Shown piece by piece: positions 32,244 to 42,111 of a DNA stretch of 42,793 nt. Source of the DNA: Mycobacterium sp. 1554424.7 (GTDB taxonomy: Bacteria > Actinomycetota > Actinomycetes > Mycobacteriales > Mycobacteriaceae); the NCBI RefSeq assembly GCF_001665295.1, contig NZ_LZSE01000119.1:1-42793 (forward strand), given 5' to 3'. Under the pieces are notes generated by a model. The model did not search any database. It was given only the letters and a program-made list of their open reading frames with translations, and was not told where the DNA came from. Numbering within the stretch: the first letter of the stretch is position 1; each line of letters starts with the position of its first letter. The translations under genes and the position numbers were made by a program.

Positions 32244-32870
32244 ATGACGATGGCGGGCGGCACCAAGCGGCTACCCCGGGCTGTTCGCGAACAGCAGATG
32301 CTCGACGCCGCCGTGCAGATGTTCTCCGTCAACGGCTATCACGAGACGTCGATGGACGCCATCGCCGCCGAGGCGCAGATCTCCAAGCCGATGCTGTACC
32401 TGTATTACGGGTCCAAGGAGGACCTCTTCGGCGCCTGCCTGGACCGCGAGCTGGGGCGGTTCGTCGACGCGGTGCGCGCCGACATCAACTTCGCCCAAAG
32501 CCCGAAGGACTTGTTGCGCAACGCAATCGGGGCGTTCATGCGTTACATCGACGCCAACCGCGCGTCCTGGATCGTGATGTACACCCAGGCGATCAACTCG
32601 CAGGCGTTCGCACACACCGTGCGCGAGGGGCGCGAGCAGATCATCGAACTGGTGGCCGACCTGGTGCGGGCCGGCAGTCGCACCCCGCGCTCGGACGTCG
32701 AATACCACATGATGGCGGTCGCGTTGGTGGGCGGCGGCGAGGCGATGGCGAACCGGCTGTCCACCGGCGACATCGGCGTCGACGAGGCGGCCGAGCTGAT
32801 GATCGACCTGTTCTGGCACGGTTTGCGGGGCACGCCGGAGGACCGCGGGGCCGCCTCACAGGCCGGATAA
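32244..32870 (+). CDS. TetR-family regulator (Rv0238-like)
   Basis: This 208-aa protein starts at ATG 32244 with AGAGAGG upstream (ATG 32250 is also possible). The helix-turn-helix covers about residues 15-62: REQQMLDAAVQMFSVNGYHE, with recognition helix ISKPMLYLYYGSKEDLFGAC. The ligand domain is unassigned, but the fatty-acid genes of this cluster begin only ~1.3 kb downstream, making it one candidate for the factor that binds the TTAC-N6-GTAA operators. No palindrome of that type lies at its own promoter. It is 51 bp after lpqI on the same strand and 25 bp before the chloride channel gene. Confidence 0.9.
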   Translation: MTMAGGTKRLPRAVREQQMLDAAVQMFSVNGYHETSMDAIAAEAQISKPMLYLYYGSKEDLFGACLDRELGRFVDAVRADINFAQSPKDLLRNAIGAFMRYIDANRASWIVMYTQAINSQAFAHTVREGREQIIELVADLVRAGSRTPRSDVEYHMMAVALVGGGEAMANRLSTGDIGVDEAAELMIDLFWHGLRGTPEDRGAASQAG

Positions 32871-32895
32871 GCCGGCTAACCCCTACATTCGTGGG

Positions 32896-34149
32896 GTGGC
32901 CCCTCCGCCCCGCCCGCCTACCCGCCGCAACCTCGACTTCTTTTGCGCCGTAGTCATCGTCGGGCTGCTGGCCGGGGTCGCCGGGTTGGCGACGACGGAG
33001 GTGCTGCGGTTCGTCGAGCACGTCACCTACCACTACAGTTTCGGGACGCTGCTCACCGGGATCACCGGCAGCAGCCCGGTCCGCCGCGCCCTGGGGCCGG
33101 TGGTCGGCGGCGCGCTGGCGGGATTGGGCTGGTGGCTCCTGCGAAGCCGCACCCCGGTGCCGCCGCTGGAGGGGACCATCGCCCGCCGCGAGCCGATCCC
33201 GCGCCTGGCGTGGAGCGTCGACGCGGTGTTGCAGGTGCTGCTGGTCGGCTCCGGCGCATCCCTGGGCCGCGAGGGGGCACCGCGCCAATTCGCCGCGGCG
33301 CTGGGCGATTTCGCCACCGCGTGGCTCAAGCGGCTGTCCGGCGACGACCGCCGAGTCCTGCTGGCGTGCGCGGCGGGCGCGGGCCTGGGCGCCGTCTACG
33401 CCGTTCCCCTGGCCGGCGCGCTGTTCGCGGTGCGGATCATGCTGAACACCTGGCACCCGCGGGCGGTGGGCGCGGCGTTGCTCACCTCCAGCCTGGCCGT
33501 CGCGATCTGTTCGGCCGAAACGCACGACCAGCCGAGCCTGTCCTGGCCCAGCGCGGAATCGTCGTATTTGCTGACCGCGCACGGGCTTATCCTGGCGCCG
33601 GTCACGTTGGCGGTGGGACTGGCGTTCAAGTGGCTGATGGCGGCGGCGCGGCCGGCCCGGCTGGTGCGGTCGTGGGTGCTGATCCCGGCGCTGGCCGGCG
33701 CCGGTGTGGTGATGGGCATCTGCTCGCACTGGTGGCCGGAGTTGCCCGGCAACGGCCGCAGCATCCTGACCGTCAGCCTCGCCAGCCGCATGACCCTGTC
33801 GGCGGCCCTCGTCATCCTGGTGCTCAAACCGCTGCTGACGGCGCTGTTCCTGCGCGCCGGCGGGGCGGGCGGCATGCTCACACCCTCGTTGGCCACGGGC
33901 GCGGCCGCCGGATCGGCGCTGGTGCTGGCGGTCAATTGGGCGGCCGGGACACACCTGCACACGCCCACGGTCTCGCTGGCCGGCGCCGCCGGGGTCCTCG
34001 CGGTGACCCAAGGCTCACCGATCTGGGCGGCGATCTTCGTGTGGGAGCTGGCCCACCCGCCGCCATGGCTGTTTCTCGTGTTCCTGCTCACCGCCTGCGG
34101 CGCATACGGATTGAAGGTGCTCGCGCTGGGCCGCAGGCGCGCGGGCTAG
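32896..34149 (+). CDS. ClC-family chloride channel or Cl-/H+ antiporter
   Basis: This 417-aa polytopic protein carries the three ClC anion-pathway motifs: GSGASLGREGAPRQF (residues 118-132) with the gating Glu126, a second re-entrant loop around LGAVYAVPLAGALFAVRI, and GGAGGMLTPSLATGA. A glutamate at the gate permits Cl-/H+ exchange, but the internal proton glutamate cannot be located with confidence, so channel versus exchanger is open. The start is GTG 32896. The 3' end overlaps the htdX stop by four bases. In M. tuberculosis this slot, as I recall, holds the VapBC24 toxin-antitoxin pair, which is absent here. Being 25 bp after the TetR gene, it may be cotranscribed with it. Confidence 0.92.
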   Translation: MAPPPRPPTRRNLDFFCAVVIVGLLAGVAGLATTEVLRFVEHVTYHYSFGTLLTGITGSSPVRRALGPVVGGALAGLGWWLLRSRTPVPPLEGTIARREPIPRLAWSVDAVLQVLLVGSGASLGREGAPRQFAAALGDFATAWLKRLSGDDRRVLLACAAGAGLGAVYAVPLAGALFAVRIMLNTWHPRAVGAALLTSSLAVAICSAETHDQPSLSWPSAESSYLLTAHGLILAPVTLAVGLAFKWLMAAARPARLVRSWVLIPALAGAGVVMGICSHWWPELPGNGRSILTVSLASRMTLSAALVILVLKPLLTALFLRAGGAGGMLTPSLATGAAAGSALVLAVNWAAGTHLHTPTVSLAGAAGVLAVTQGSPIWAAIFVWELAHPPPWLFLVFLLTACGAYGLKVLALGRRRAG

Positions 34150-34994
34150 AGGGCCCGGACGTTGCCGGTCAGGTAGGGATAGCCCTTCGCGACGTTGCGC
34201 AGCGACAGATCCCAGCCGCCGTCGTCGCCCTGGTCGATGTACAGCCCCGCCGTGCCGGGCAGCACCAGCGGCTTGCCGAACCGCACCGTGTACTGCGCCG
34301 CGTCGGGAATCCGGGCCTCGATGTTGGCCAATACCGCTGCGGCGCTGAACATCCCGTGCGCGATGACCGTCGGGAACCCGAACAGCTTGGCGGCGATCGG
34401 GTTGGTGTGGATCGGGTTGTGGTCGCCCCCGACGGCGGCGTAGCGGCGGATCTGGCCGGGGCTGATTCGCAGCACGGTGCTCGGCGGGGGCAGTTTCGGC
34501 TGCTTCTGCGGCGGCGGTTTGGGCTCGTCGGACAGGCTGGTGCGTTGCTGATGCAGGAAGGTGGTCACCTGGTGCCACGCGGTGTCGTTACCGACACTGA
34601 CGTCGGTCACCAGATCCACCATCAGGCCCTTGCGGTGTTCGCGCAGGTTTTCCGCGTGCACCCGCACGCCGACGGTGTCGGTCACCGCGATCGGGTGGTA
34701 CTGGGTGATGCGGTTTTCGGTGTGCACCGATCCCATTGCGGCGAAAGGAAAGTCGAAGCCGGTCACCAGCGACATCATGGCGGGAAAGGTCAACGCGAAC
34801 GGGTAGGTCAGCGGCACATGGTTGCCGTAGCGCAGGCCGGTGACCCCCGCGTACTCGGCCACGTTCGACTGGTCGATCGGAAGTTCCTCGACGGTCACCG
34901 TGCGGCTGGGCAGCTGGTCCGAGCGGGGCAGCAGGGGCAGCGCCCCGGCCGCCGCGCGCAGCATGTTTCGCAAACCGCTTGGCTGGTTCATCAC
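34146..34994 (-). CDS. htdX: 3-hydroxyacyl-thioester dehydratase HtdX (Rv0241c)
   Basis: This 282-aa protein has two hot-dog folds of the MaoC/hydratase-2 type. The active site is in the second half: [20 protein letters not shown] with Asp191 and His196, followed by [15 protein letters not shown]. The first half (residues 1-150) is the degenerate fold. It dehydrates 3-hydroxyacyl thioesters or hydrates enoyl thioesters. The GTG at 34994 and the ATG at 34991 are both at the fabG4 stop (a GTGATG arrangement on the minus strand), so translation is coupled. Together with FabG4 it gives two successive steps of acyl chain elongation or oxidation. Confidence 0.93.
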   Translation of the reverse strand: MMNQPSGLRNMLRAAAGALPLLPRSDQLPSRTVTVEELPIDQSNVAEYAGVTGLRYGNHVPLTYPFALTFPAMMSLVTGFDFPFAAMGSVHTENRITQYHPIAVTDTVGVRVHAENLREHRKGLMVDLVTDVSVGNDTAWHQVTTFLHQQRTSLSDEPKPPPQKQPKLPPPSTVLRISPGQIRRYAAVGGDHNPIHTNPIAAKLFGFPTVIAHGMFSAAAVLANIEARIPDAAQYTVRFGKPLVLPGTAGLYIDQGDDGGWDLSLRNVAKGYPYLTGNVRAL

Positions 34995-36367
34995 GCCCCC
35001 AACATCGCCTGGCCGCAGACGCGAATAACGTTGCCCGTCACCGCGTTTGACGCCGGGCTGGCGAAGTAGGCGATCGTCTCGGCGACGTCGACGGGCTGCC
35101 CGCCCTGCAGCAGCGAGTTCATCCGGCGCCCGACCTCGCGGGTGGCCAACGGGATGGCCGCCGTCATCTGGGTTTCGATGAAGCCCGGCGCGACCGCGTT
35201 GATCGTGATGCCCTTCTCGTAGAGCCCCGGCGCCAGCGCCTGGGTCAGGCCGATCATGCCGGCCTTGGTGGTGGCGTAGTTGGTCTGCCCCCGGTTGCCC
35301 GCGATGCCGGCCATCGACGACAGGCCGATCACCCGGCCCCCTTCGCCGATGCTGCCGTTGCCGATCAGGCCCTCGGTAAGCCGTTGCGGGGCAAGCAAAT
35401 TGACGGCCACCACCGCGTCCCAGCGCGCCTCATCCATGTTGGCCAGCAGCTTGTCGCGGGTGATGCCGGCGTTGTTGACCAGGACGTCGGCGTGCCCGGC
35501 GTAGTGGTCGCGCAGGTGCTCGGCGATCTTGTCCACGGCATCGTCGGCGGTGACGTCCAGCCACAGCGCGGTGCCCCCGACCCGACTGGCGGTCTCGGCG
35601 AGGGTTTCGGCGGCCGACTCCACGTCGATCGCGACGACGCGCGCGCCGTCGCGGGCGAACACCTCGGCGATGCACGCGCCGATGCCGCGGGCGGCGCCTG
35701 TCACGATGGCCACCTTGCCGTCCAGCGGCCGTTCCCAGTCGGCCGGCGGGGTGGAGTCGGCCTCGCCGACGTAGAAGACCTGGCCGTCGACGTAGGCCGA
35801 CTTCCCCGACAGGAGGAACCGCATCGTGGATTCCAGGCCCGTGGCGGCCGGTTTGGCGTGCGGCGACAGATACACCAGCTGCGCCGTCGACCCGTTGCGC
35901 AGCTCCTTGGCCAGCGAGCGGGTGAAGCCCTCGAGCGCGCGCTGCGCGATCCGCTCGTCCGGGCCGGCGGCGGCGTCGGGTGTGGTGCCGACGACCACGA
36001 CGCGGGCGTTGTGGCCCAGGTTGCGCAGCACGGGGTTGAAGAACTCGTACAGACCCTTGAGCCCGGCCGGCGTCGTGATGCCGGTGGCGTCGAACACCAG
36101 CCCGGCGAATTGGTCGGCCCAGCGGCCGCCCAGATTGGCGCCCACCACGTCGTAGTCGACAGCCAGGGCCGCGCGCAGCGGCTCGGCCACCCTGCCCTGG
36201 TGATCTTGGGGGTCGCCGATCAGCAGCGACCCGGCCAGCGGCGGCTCACCGGGCCGGTACCGGCGCAGCGCCTCGGGCTGGGGGATCCCGAGTTGCTTAG
36301 CCAGAAACGATCCGGGGCCGGAGTTGACCACCTGCGAGAACAGATCGGACGAGCCTTTGGGAGCCAC
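34991..36367 (-). CDS. fabG4: high-molecular-weight 3-oxoacyl-thioester reductase FabG4 (Rv0242c)
   Basis: I chose GTG 36367 ([20 protein letters not shown]), which has GGAAGG at ideal spacing and matches the FabG4 start I recall, over the ORF-opening ATG at 36382; this gives 458 aa. Residues 1-200 form the flavodoxin-like N-terminal domain typical of this high-molecular-weight class. Residues ~213-458 are the short-chain reductase: [13 protein letters not shown], catalytic Ser351 in LSSMAG, and Tyr364-Lys368 in YATTK. It reduces 3-oxoacyl-CoA with NADH. It heads the fabG4-htdX operon and is divergent from fadA2 over 150 bp holding a palindromic operator. Confidence 0.95.
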   Translation of the reverse strand: MAPKGSSDLFSQVVNSGPGSFLAKQLGIPQPEALRRYRPGEPPLAGSLLIGDPQDHQGRVAEPLRAALAVDYDVVGANLGGRWADQFAGLVFDATGITTPAGLKGLYEFFNPVLRNLGHNARVVVVGTTPDAAAGPDERIAQRALEGFTRSLAKELRNGSTAQLVYLSPHAKPAATGLESTMRFLLSGKSAYVDGQVFYVGEADSTPPADWERPLDGKVAIVTGAARGIGACIAEVFARDGARVVAIDVESAAETLAETASRVGGTALWLDVTADDAVDKIAEHLRDHYAGHADVLVNNAGITRDKLLANMDEARWDAVVAVNLLAPQRLTEGLIGNGSIGEGGRVIGLSSMAGIAGNRGQTNYATTKAGMIGLTQALAPGLYEKGITINAVAPGFIETQMTAAIPLATREVGRRMNSLLQGGQPVDVAETIAYFASPASNAVTGNVIRVCGQAMLGA

Positions 36368-36432
36368 TGAGCTGCCTTCCATGTGTGTTCGGCTGGGAGT
36401 GCCCGGTTGTACGCCAACCGTATCGGGACGAA

Positions 36433-36448
36433 CTTACTTCAGAGTAAG
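36433..36448. promoter_or_regulatory. operator CTTACT-TCAG-AGTAAG between fabG4 and fadA2
   Basis: This perfect 6-bp inverted repeat (16 bp) follows the TTAC-N6-GTAA pattern also seen upstream of fadE5. It covers a likely fadA2 -35 region (TTACTT at 36434-36439, with TACTAT at 36458-36463 after 18 bases), so binding would block transcription; it also lies in the fabG4 promoter region. The 12-base core is shared with the palindrome in the TetR gene at 761-774. Confidence 0.65.
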
Positions 36449-36463
36449 AACAGTGGGTACTAT
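36434..36463 (+). promoter_or_regulatory. candidate fadA2 promoter
   Basis: TTACTT and TACTAT are separated by 18 bases; both fit mycobacterial sigma-A promoters loosely. The operator overlaps the -35 part. Confidence 0.4.
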
Positions 36464-36517
36464 GGCGTGCAACGGCCGGTTCAAAAGTCATGTACCCGGA
36501 GATGCACGGAGAGAAAA

Positions 36518-37831
36518 GTGGCCCCTGCGAGTTCTAAGACCAGGCGACCAGTCGCGGTACTGGGTGGCAATCGCATCCCGTTCGCGAGATCGGACGGCGC
36601 CTACGCCGAGGCGTCCAACCAGGACATGTTCACCGCGGCCCTGGACGGGCTCGTGGACCGGTTCGGGCTGGCCGGCGAGCGGCTGGGCGTGGTCGTCGGC
36701 GGCGCCGTGCTCAAGCACAGCCGCGACTTCAACCTGACGCGCGAATGCGTGCTGGGCTCCGCGCTGTCGTCGTACACGCCGGCGTTCGACGTTCAGCAGG
36801 CGTGCGGGACGGGGCTGCAGGCCGCCATCGCCGCGGCCGACGGCGTCGCCTCCGGGCGCTACGAGGTGGCCGCCGCCGGCGGGGTCGACACCACCTCCGA
36901 TCCGCCGATCGGCCTGGGCGACAACCTGCGCCGCCAGCTGCTCAAGCTGCGCCGGTCCAAGTCCAACCTGCAACGGCTCAAGCTGGTGGGCACGCTGCCC
37001 GCCACCCTGGGGATCGAGATCCCGGCCAACAGCGAGCCGCGCACCGGGCTGTCGATGGGCGAGCACGCCGCCATCACCGCCAAGCAGATGGGCATCAAAC
37101 GCGTCGACCAGGACGCGCTGGCCGTCGCCAGCCACCGCAACATGGCCGCCGCCTACGACCGGGGCTTCTTCGACGACCTGGTCACGCCGTTCCTGGGGCT
37201 CTACCGCGACGACAACCTGCGGGCCAACGCCAGCACGGAGAAGCTCGCGACGCTGCGCCCGGTCTTCGGGGTGAAGAACGGCGACGCGACCATGACGGCC
37301 GGCAATTCCACCCCGCTGACCGACGGCGCGTCGGTCGCGCTGCTGGCCAGCGAGGAGTGGGCGGCCGCTCACTCGTTGACCCCGCTGGCCTACCTGGTGG
37401 ACGCGGAGACCGCCGCGGTCGACTATGTCAACGGGCGCGACGGGCTGCTGATGGCGCCGACGTACGCGGTGCCCCGGCTGCTGGCGAGAAACGGACTGGG
37501 ACTGCAAGATTTTGACTTCTACGAGATCCACGAGGCGTTCGCGTCGGTGGTACTGGCGCACCTGCAGGCGTGGGAGTCCGAGGAGTACTGCAAGGAGCGG
37601 CTGGGGCTCGACGCCGCGCTCGGCTCCATCGATCGCTCCAAGCTCAACGTCAACGGGTCGTCGTTGGCCGCCGGCCACCCCTTCGCGGCCACCGGCGGAC
37701 GGATCCTGGCGCAGGCCGCCAAGCAGCTGGCCGAGAAGAAAGCCGAGCAGCAGGGCGGCGGCACACTTCGGGCGCTGATCTCCATCTGCGCCGCCGGTGG
37801 GCAGGGCGTAGCCGCGATCCTGGAGGCCTGA
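36518..37831 (+). CDS. fadA2: acetyl-CoA acyltransferase FadA2 (Rv0243, thiolase)
   Basis: This 437-aa thiolase starts at GTG 36518 (MAPASSKTRRPVAVLGGNRI) behind GGAGAG; the ORF extends to 36383, but homology starts here. Catalytic residues are in place: nucleophile Cys96 in DVQQACGTGLQAA, His338 in YEIHEAF, His387 in AAGHPFAATG and Cys424 in ICAAGGQG. It cleaves 3-oxoacyl-CoA with CoA to release acetyl-CoA, the last step of beta-oxidation, or runs in reverse. The divergent fabG4-htdX operon supplies the preceding steps. A strong terminator pair and a small RNA lie downstream, before fadE5. Confidence 0.95.
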   Translation: MAPASSKTRRPVAVLGGNRIPFARSDGAYAEASNQDMFTAALDGLVDRFGLAGERLGVVVGGAVLKHSRDFNLTRECVLGSALSSYTPAFDVQQACGTGLQAAIAAADGVASGRYEVAAAGGVDTTSDPPIGLGDNLRRQLLKLRRSKSNLQRLKLVGTLPATLGIEIPANSEPRTGLSMGEHAAITAKQMGIKRVDQDALAVASHRNMAAAYDRGFFDDLVTPFLGLYRDDNLRANASTEKLATLRPVFGVKNGDATMTAGNSTPLTDGASVALLASEEWAAAHSLTPLAYLVDAETAAVDYVNGRDGLLMAPTYAVPRLLARNGLGLQDFDFYEIHEAFASVVLAHLQAWESEEYCKERLGLDAALGSIDRSKLNVNGSSLAAGHPFAATGGRILAQAAKQLAEKKAEQQGGGTLRALISICAAGGQGVAAILEA

Positions 37832-37877
37832 CCGCGGGCCTGAAAACATCGGGGCGCGAATGATTTGGGTCACACCC

Positions 37878-37902
37878 GGTTATGAACCGGGGCACGTGGG
37901 TA
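37878..37902 (+). promoter_or_regulatory. sigma-F-type promoter of the F6-like sRNA
   Basis: GGTTA (37878-37882), 15 bases, then GGGTA (37898-37902) match the mycobacterial SigF consensus GGTTT-N15-17-GGGTA. It lies in the gap between fadA2 and fadE5, where M. tuberculosis has the SigF-dependent sRNA F6. Confidence 0.7.
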
Positions 37903-37909
37903 CCCGACC

Positions 37910-38048
37910 GTCCGGATAGCCCCGTGTTGTGGTCTGACCCCCCGACCCCGACGGCAATACGGGGCATCCCTGAATCGACCGCCGGTCGCGCACGGGGGGG
38001 GCGAAAAGGGCCGCCGCTGGACTGAGGGGATCCAGCGGCGGTCTTTTT
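37910..38048 (+). ncRNA. F6-like small RNA between fadA2 and fadE5
   Basis: In M. tuberculosis the sRNA F6 (ncRv10243) lies between fadA2 and fadE5 and is SigF-dependent. Here the same gap holds a SigF-type promoter, a C-rich stretch (GACCCCCCGACCCCGACGG at about 37936-37954) that could pair with G-rich ribosome sites, and an intrinsic terminator ending in six T. The start is estimated seven to eight bases after the -10 element and the end from the T tract, giving ~139 nt, longer than the ~100 nt I recall for F6; processing could shorten it. No ORF with a ribosome site is visible in it. Confidence 0.7.
38011..38048 (+). terminator. intrinsic terminator of the F6-like sRNA and fadA2
   Basis: CCGCCGCTGGA (38011-38021) pairs perfectly with 38031-38041 across a 9-base loop, and TCTTTTTTG follows. 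This is a textbook Rho-independent terminator, unusual in mycobacteria for its T tract. Confidence 0.88.
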
Positions 38049-38069
38049 TGCCCGCCCCGCCCACAGACA

Positions 38070-38105
38070 AAGGTCCCCCGCTTCAACGTGGAAGCGGGGG
38101 ACCTT
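38070..38105 (-). terminator. perfect 15-bp hairpin downstream of fadE5
   Basis: AAGGTCCCCCGCTTC (38070-38084) pairs exactly with 38091-38105 around a 6-base loop. Read on the minus strand it follows the fadE5 stop by 20 bases and is followed by TTTGTC. With the plus-strand terminator beside it, it seals the convergent genes. Confidence 0.8.
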
Positions 38106-38125
38106 GTTCGTTCAGCTAGGCAGGC

Positions 38126-39961
38126 CTAGAACGCCGCCTCGTCGAGCTCCATGATGTCGTTGTCCAGCGTCTCGATGACCTCGCGGGTGCTGGCCAGCAG
38201 GGGCAGGAAGTTCTTGGCGAAGAACGATGCCACCGCGACCTTGCCCTCGTAGAAGGACCGCTCCGCGCCGCTGGCGCCGGCGTCCAGCGCCGCCACCGCG
38301 ACCGCGGCCTGACGCTGCAGCAACCAGCCGATGACCAGGTCGCCGACGCTCATCAGGAAGCGCACCGAACCCAGGCCCACCTTGTAGAGGCTGGTGACGT
38401 CCTCCTGCGCGGCCATCAGGTAGCCGGTCAGGGTGGCCGCCATGGCCTGCACATCGGTCAGCGCCTTGCCGAGCAGCTCGCGCTCGGTCTTGAGCCGGCC
38501 GTTGCCGGACTCGCTGTCAACGAACTTCTGGATCTGCTCGGACACGTGCGCCAGCGCCACACCCTTGTCGCGGACGATCTTGCGGAAGAAGAAGTCCTGC
38601 GCCTGGATGGCCGTGGTGCCCTCGTAGAGCGAGTCGATCTTGGCGTCACGGATGTACTGCTCGATCGGGTAGTCCTGCAGGAAGCCGGACCCACCGAACG
38701 TCTGCAGGCTCTCGGTCAGCTTGGCGTAGGCCTGCTCGGAGCCCACACCCTTGACGACCGGCAGCATCAGGTCGTTGACCTTGACGGCGAGCTCGCCGTC
38801 CACACCGTGCAGCGCCTCGGCGACCGCCGCGTCCTGGTAGGTCGCGGTGAACAGGTACAGCGCGCGCAGACCCTCGGCGTAGGCCTTCTGGGTCATCAGC
38901 GACCGGCGCACGTCGGGGTGGTGCGTGATGGTCACCCGCGGCGCGGTCTTGTCGGTCATCTGGGTCATGTCGGCGCCCTGCACGCGGGACTTGGCGTACT
39001 CCAGCGCGTTCAGGTAGCCCGTCGACAGGGTGGCGATCGCCTTGGTGCCGACCATCATGCGGGCCTGCTCGATGACGTCGAACATCTGCGCGATGCCGTT
39101 GTGCACCTCGCCGACCAGCCAGCCCTTGGCGGGCACGCCGTGCTGGCCGAGCGAGAGCTCACAGGTCGCCGAGACCTTGAGGCCCATCTTGTGCTCGACG
39201 TTGGTGACGAACACGCCGTTGCGCTCGCCCAGCTCGCCCGTCTCGAAGTCGAACAGGAACTTGGGCACGAAGAACAGCGACAGCCCCTTGGTGCCCGGGC
39301 CGGCGCCCTCGGGGCGGGCCAGCACCAGGTGGAAGATGTTCTCGAACAGGTCGCCCGAGTCACCCGAGGTGATGAAGCGCTTCACGCCATCGATGTGCCA
39401 GGAACCGTCGTCCTGCTGGATGGCCTTGGTGCGCCCGGCGCCCACGTCCGAACCGGCGTCCGGCTCGGTGAGCACCATGGTCGAACCCCAGCCGCGCTCG
39501 GCGGCCAGCACGGCCCACTTCTTCTGCTCCTCGGTGCCGAGGTGGTACAGGATGTTGGCGAACCCGGCGCCGCCGCCGTACATCCACACGGCGGGGTTGG
39601 CGCCCAGGATGTGCTCGTGCAGCGCCCACAGCAGCGCCTTGGGCATCGGCATGCCGCCGAGCGCCTCGTCGATGCCGGCCTTGTCCCAGCCGGCCTCGGT
39701 GACCGCGCGGACCGACTCCTTGAAGGATTCGGGCAGCGTCACCGAGTGGGTCTCGGGGTCGAAGACCGGCGGGTTGCGGTCGCCCTCGACGAACGACGCC
39801 GCGACGGGTCCCTCGGCCAGGCGGCTGATCTCGGACAGCATTTCCTGGGCGGTGTCGACGTCGAGGTCGCTGTACTCGCCTTGGCCTAATGCCTTGTCAA
39901 CGCCGAATACCTCGAACAGGTTGAATACCTGGTCACGGACGTTGCTCTTGTAGTGGCTCAC
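38126..39961 (-). CDS. fadE5: acyl-CoA dehydrogenase FadE5 (Rv0244c)
   Basis: This 611-aa protein equals the M. tuberculosis FadE5 length as I recall it. The GTG at 39961 ([20 protein letters not shown]) has an excellent GAGGAGG ribosome site. Landmarks of the FAD-dependent family: [35 protein letters not shown], and the catalytic-base region [19 protein letters not shown] with its Glu; a C-terminal helical extension completes the long subunit type. It introduces the alpha,beta double bond in acyl-CoAs of broad chain length. Its promoter carries the TTAC-N6-GTAA operator. It is the opening enzyme of the beta-oxidation set formed with FadA2, FabG4 and HtdX. Confidence 0.95.
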   Translation of the reverse strand: MSHYKSNVRDQVFNLFEVFGVDKALGQGEYSDLDVDTAQEMLSEISRLAEGPVAASFVEGDRNPPVFDPETHSVTLPESFKESVRAVTEAGWDKAGIDEALGGMPMPKALLWALHEHILGANPAVWMYGGGAGFANILYHLGTEEQKKWAVLAAERGWGSTMVLTEPDAGSDVGAGRTKAIQQDDGSWHIDGVKRFITSGDSGDLFENIFHLVLARPEGAGPGTKGLSLFFVPKFLFDFETGELGERNGVFVTNVEHKMGLKVSATCELSLGQHGVPAKGWLVGEVHNGIAQMFDVIEQARMMVGTKAIATLSTGYLNALEYAKSRVQGADMTQMTDKTAPRVTITHHPDVRRSLMTQKAYAEGLRALYLFTATYQDAAVAEALHGVDGELAVKVNDLMLPVVKGVGSEQAYAKLTESLQTFGGSGFLQDYPIEQYIRDAKIDSLYEGTTAIQAQDFFFRKIVRDKGVALAHVSEQIQKFVDSESGNGRLKTERELLGKALTDVQAMAATLTGYLMAAQEDVTSLYKVGLGSVRFLMSVGDLVIGWLLQRQAAVAVAALDAGASGAERSFYEGKVAVASFFAKNFLPLLASTREVIETLDNDIMELDEAAF

Positions 39962-40010
39962 TACGTTCCTCCTCGTTGAGAATGCCACTTGTGGTTGGGT
40001 ACTAGGTCTA

Positions 40011-40028
40011 AGTTACCCACCAGTAACT
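40011..40028. promoter_or_regulatory. operator AGTTAC-N6-GTAACT at the fadE5 promoter
   Basis: This perfect 6-bp inverted repeat with a 6-base spacer lies just downstream of the fadE5 -10 element, over the expected transcription start. It follows the same TTAC-N6-GTAA pattern as the site between fabG4 and fadA2. Confidence 0.7.
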
Positions 40029-40035
40029 GCCCTAA

Positions 40036-40063
40036 AATATAGCCGTTATTGTCGGCGACGCAA
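40036..40063 (-). promoter_or_regulatory. fadE5 promoter
   Basis: On the minus strand, TTGCGT (40063-40058) and TATATT (40041-40036) are separated by 16 bases. The AT-rich -10 stands out in this GC-rich genome. The operator follows directly downstream. Confidence 0.6.
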
Positions 40064-40096
40064 GCGAGTGTGAGCTAGATTCCACCGTCTAACTAA

Positions 40097-40108
40097 CCAA
40101 CCGGTTGG
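40097..40108. promoter_or_regulatory. palindrome CCAACCGGTTGG ahead of the 2OG oxygenase gene
   Basis: This perfect 12-bp palindrome lies 43 bp upstream of the ATG at 40152 and ~70 bp from the fadE5 operator. It resembles TetR-family sites but differs from the fadE5 operator, so a second regulator is likely. Confidence 0.5.
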
Positions 40109-40151
40109 GCAGTAGTTCTTTTCGCGCCCTACCTGCGGAGATGATGTAGCC

Positions 40152-41683
<1,532 letters not shown>

Positions 41684-41722
41684 GCCGGTTCGGCGCCTAG
41701 GCCGCGGCCACTCACATCGAAA

Positions 41723-41769
41723 CTGCGCTCAGCGCTACCGAATGAGCGAATTCGGCGCTCTGAGCGCAG
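41723..41769 (+). terminator. hairpin downstream of the flavin reductase gene
   Basis: CTGCGCTCAG (41723-41732) pairs exactly with 41760-41769, and the stem continues inward through GCGC and CGAAT with small bulges. No T tract follows. It is likely a U-less terminator of the oxygenase-reductase operon. Confidence 0.5.
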
Positions 41770-41795
41770 ACTCGGCGCAGTGAACCGTGGCCCGG

Positions 41796-41951
41796 CTACG
41801 GGCGGCGGCTGAGCTCCTCCCGATAGCCTTCGATGCGCCGCTCGATTTCGGCGGCGTCTTCGTGCCTGCCTTCTTTGTGCGCGAGCTCGGCGCGGACCGA
41901 GAGCTCGCGGATCGCGGTGCGGATCTCGTTGACGCTGGTGGTTTCTCGCAT
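41796..41951 (-). CDS. 51-aa charged helical protein, function unknown
   Basis: This small ORF starts at ATG 41951 (MRETTSVNEIRTAIRELSVR) and ends SRRP at 41796. It is almost entirely amphipathic helix with alternating Glu and Arg (EDAAEIERRIEGYREELSRR), suggesting a coiled-coil or a nucleic-acid or protein adaptor. No signal or membrane segment is present. No Shine-Dalgarno precedes the ATG, so the message may be leaderless. Codon third positions are G/C-rich as in real genes of this window. I recognise no family. It stands alone, convergent with the flavin reductase gene and divergent from the PE_PGRS gene. Confidence 0.6.
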   Translation of the reverse strand: MRETTSVNEIRTAIRELSVRAELAHKEGRHEDAAEIERRIEGYREELSRRP

Positions 41952-42111
41952 GGGGGTCGGATACCCGATCCGCGGTCCGCGTACCGCCGATCGCGATCGG
42001 TGCGGCGAATCCCGCGCCAGCGGCCCGGGTGAGTGCTAGCTTTCGCTCTATCGCGGCTGTTTGCTGCTGGGCGGGGGCTGAGCGCGGGGCCACGTGAAGT
42101 GGAGGTGCCCA

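Noticed and set aside
32871-34149. VapBC24 toxin-antitoxin pair expected from M. tuberculosis synteny
   Set aside because: The interval is fully occupied by a ClC gene; no PIN domain or small antitoxin frame is present.
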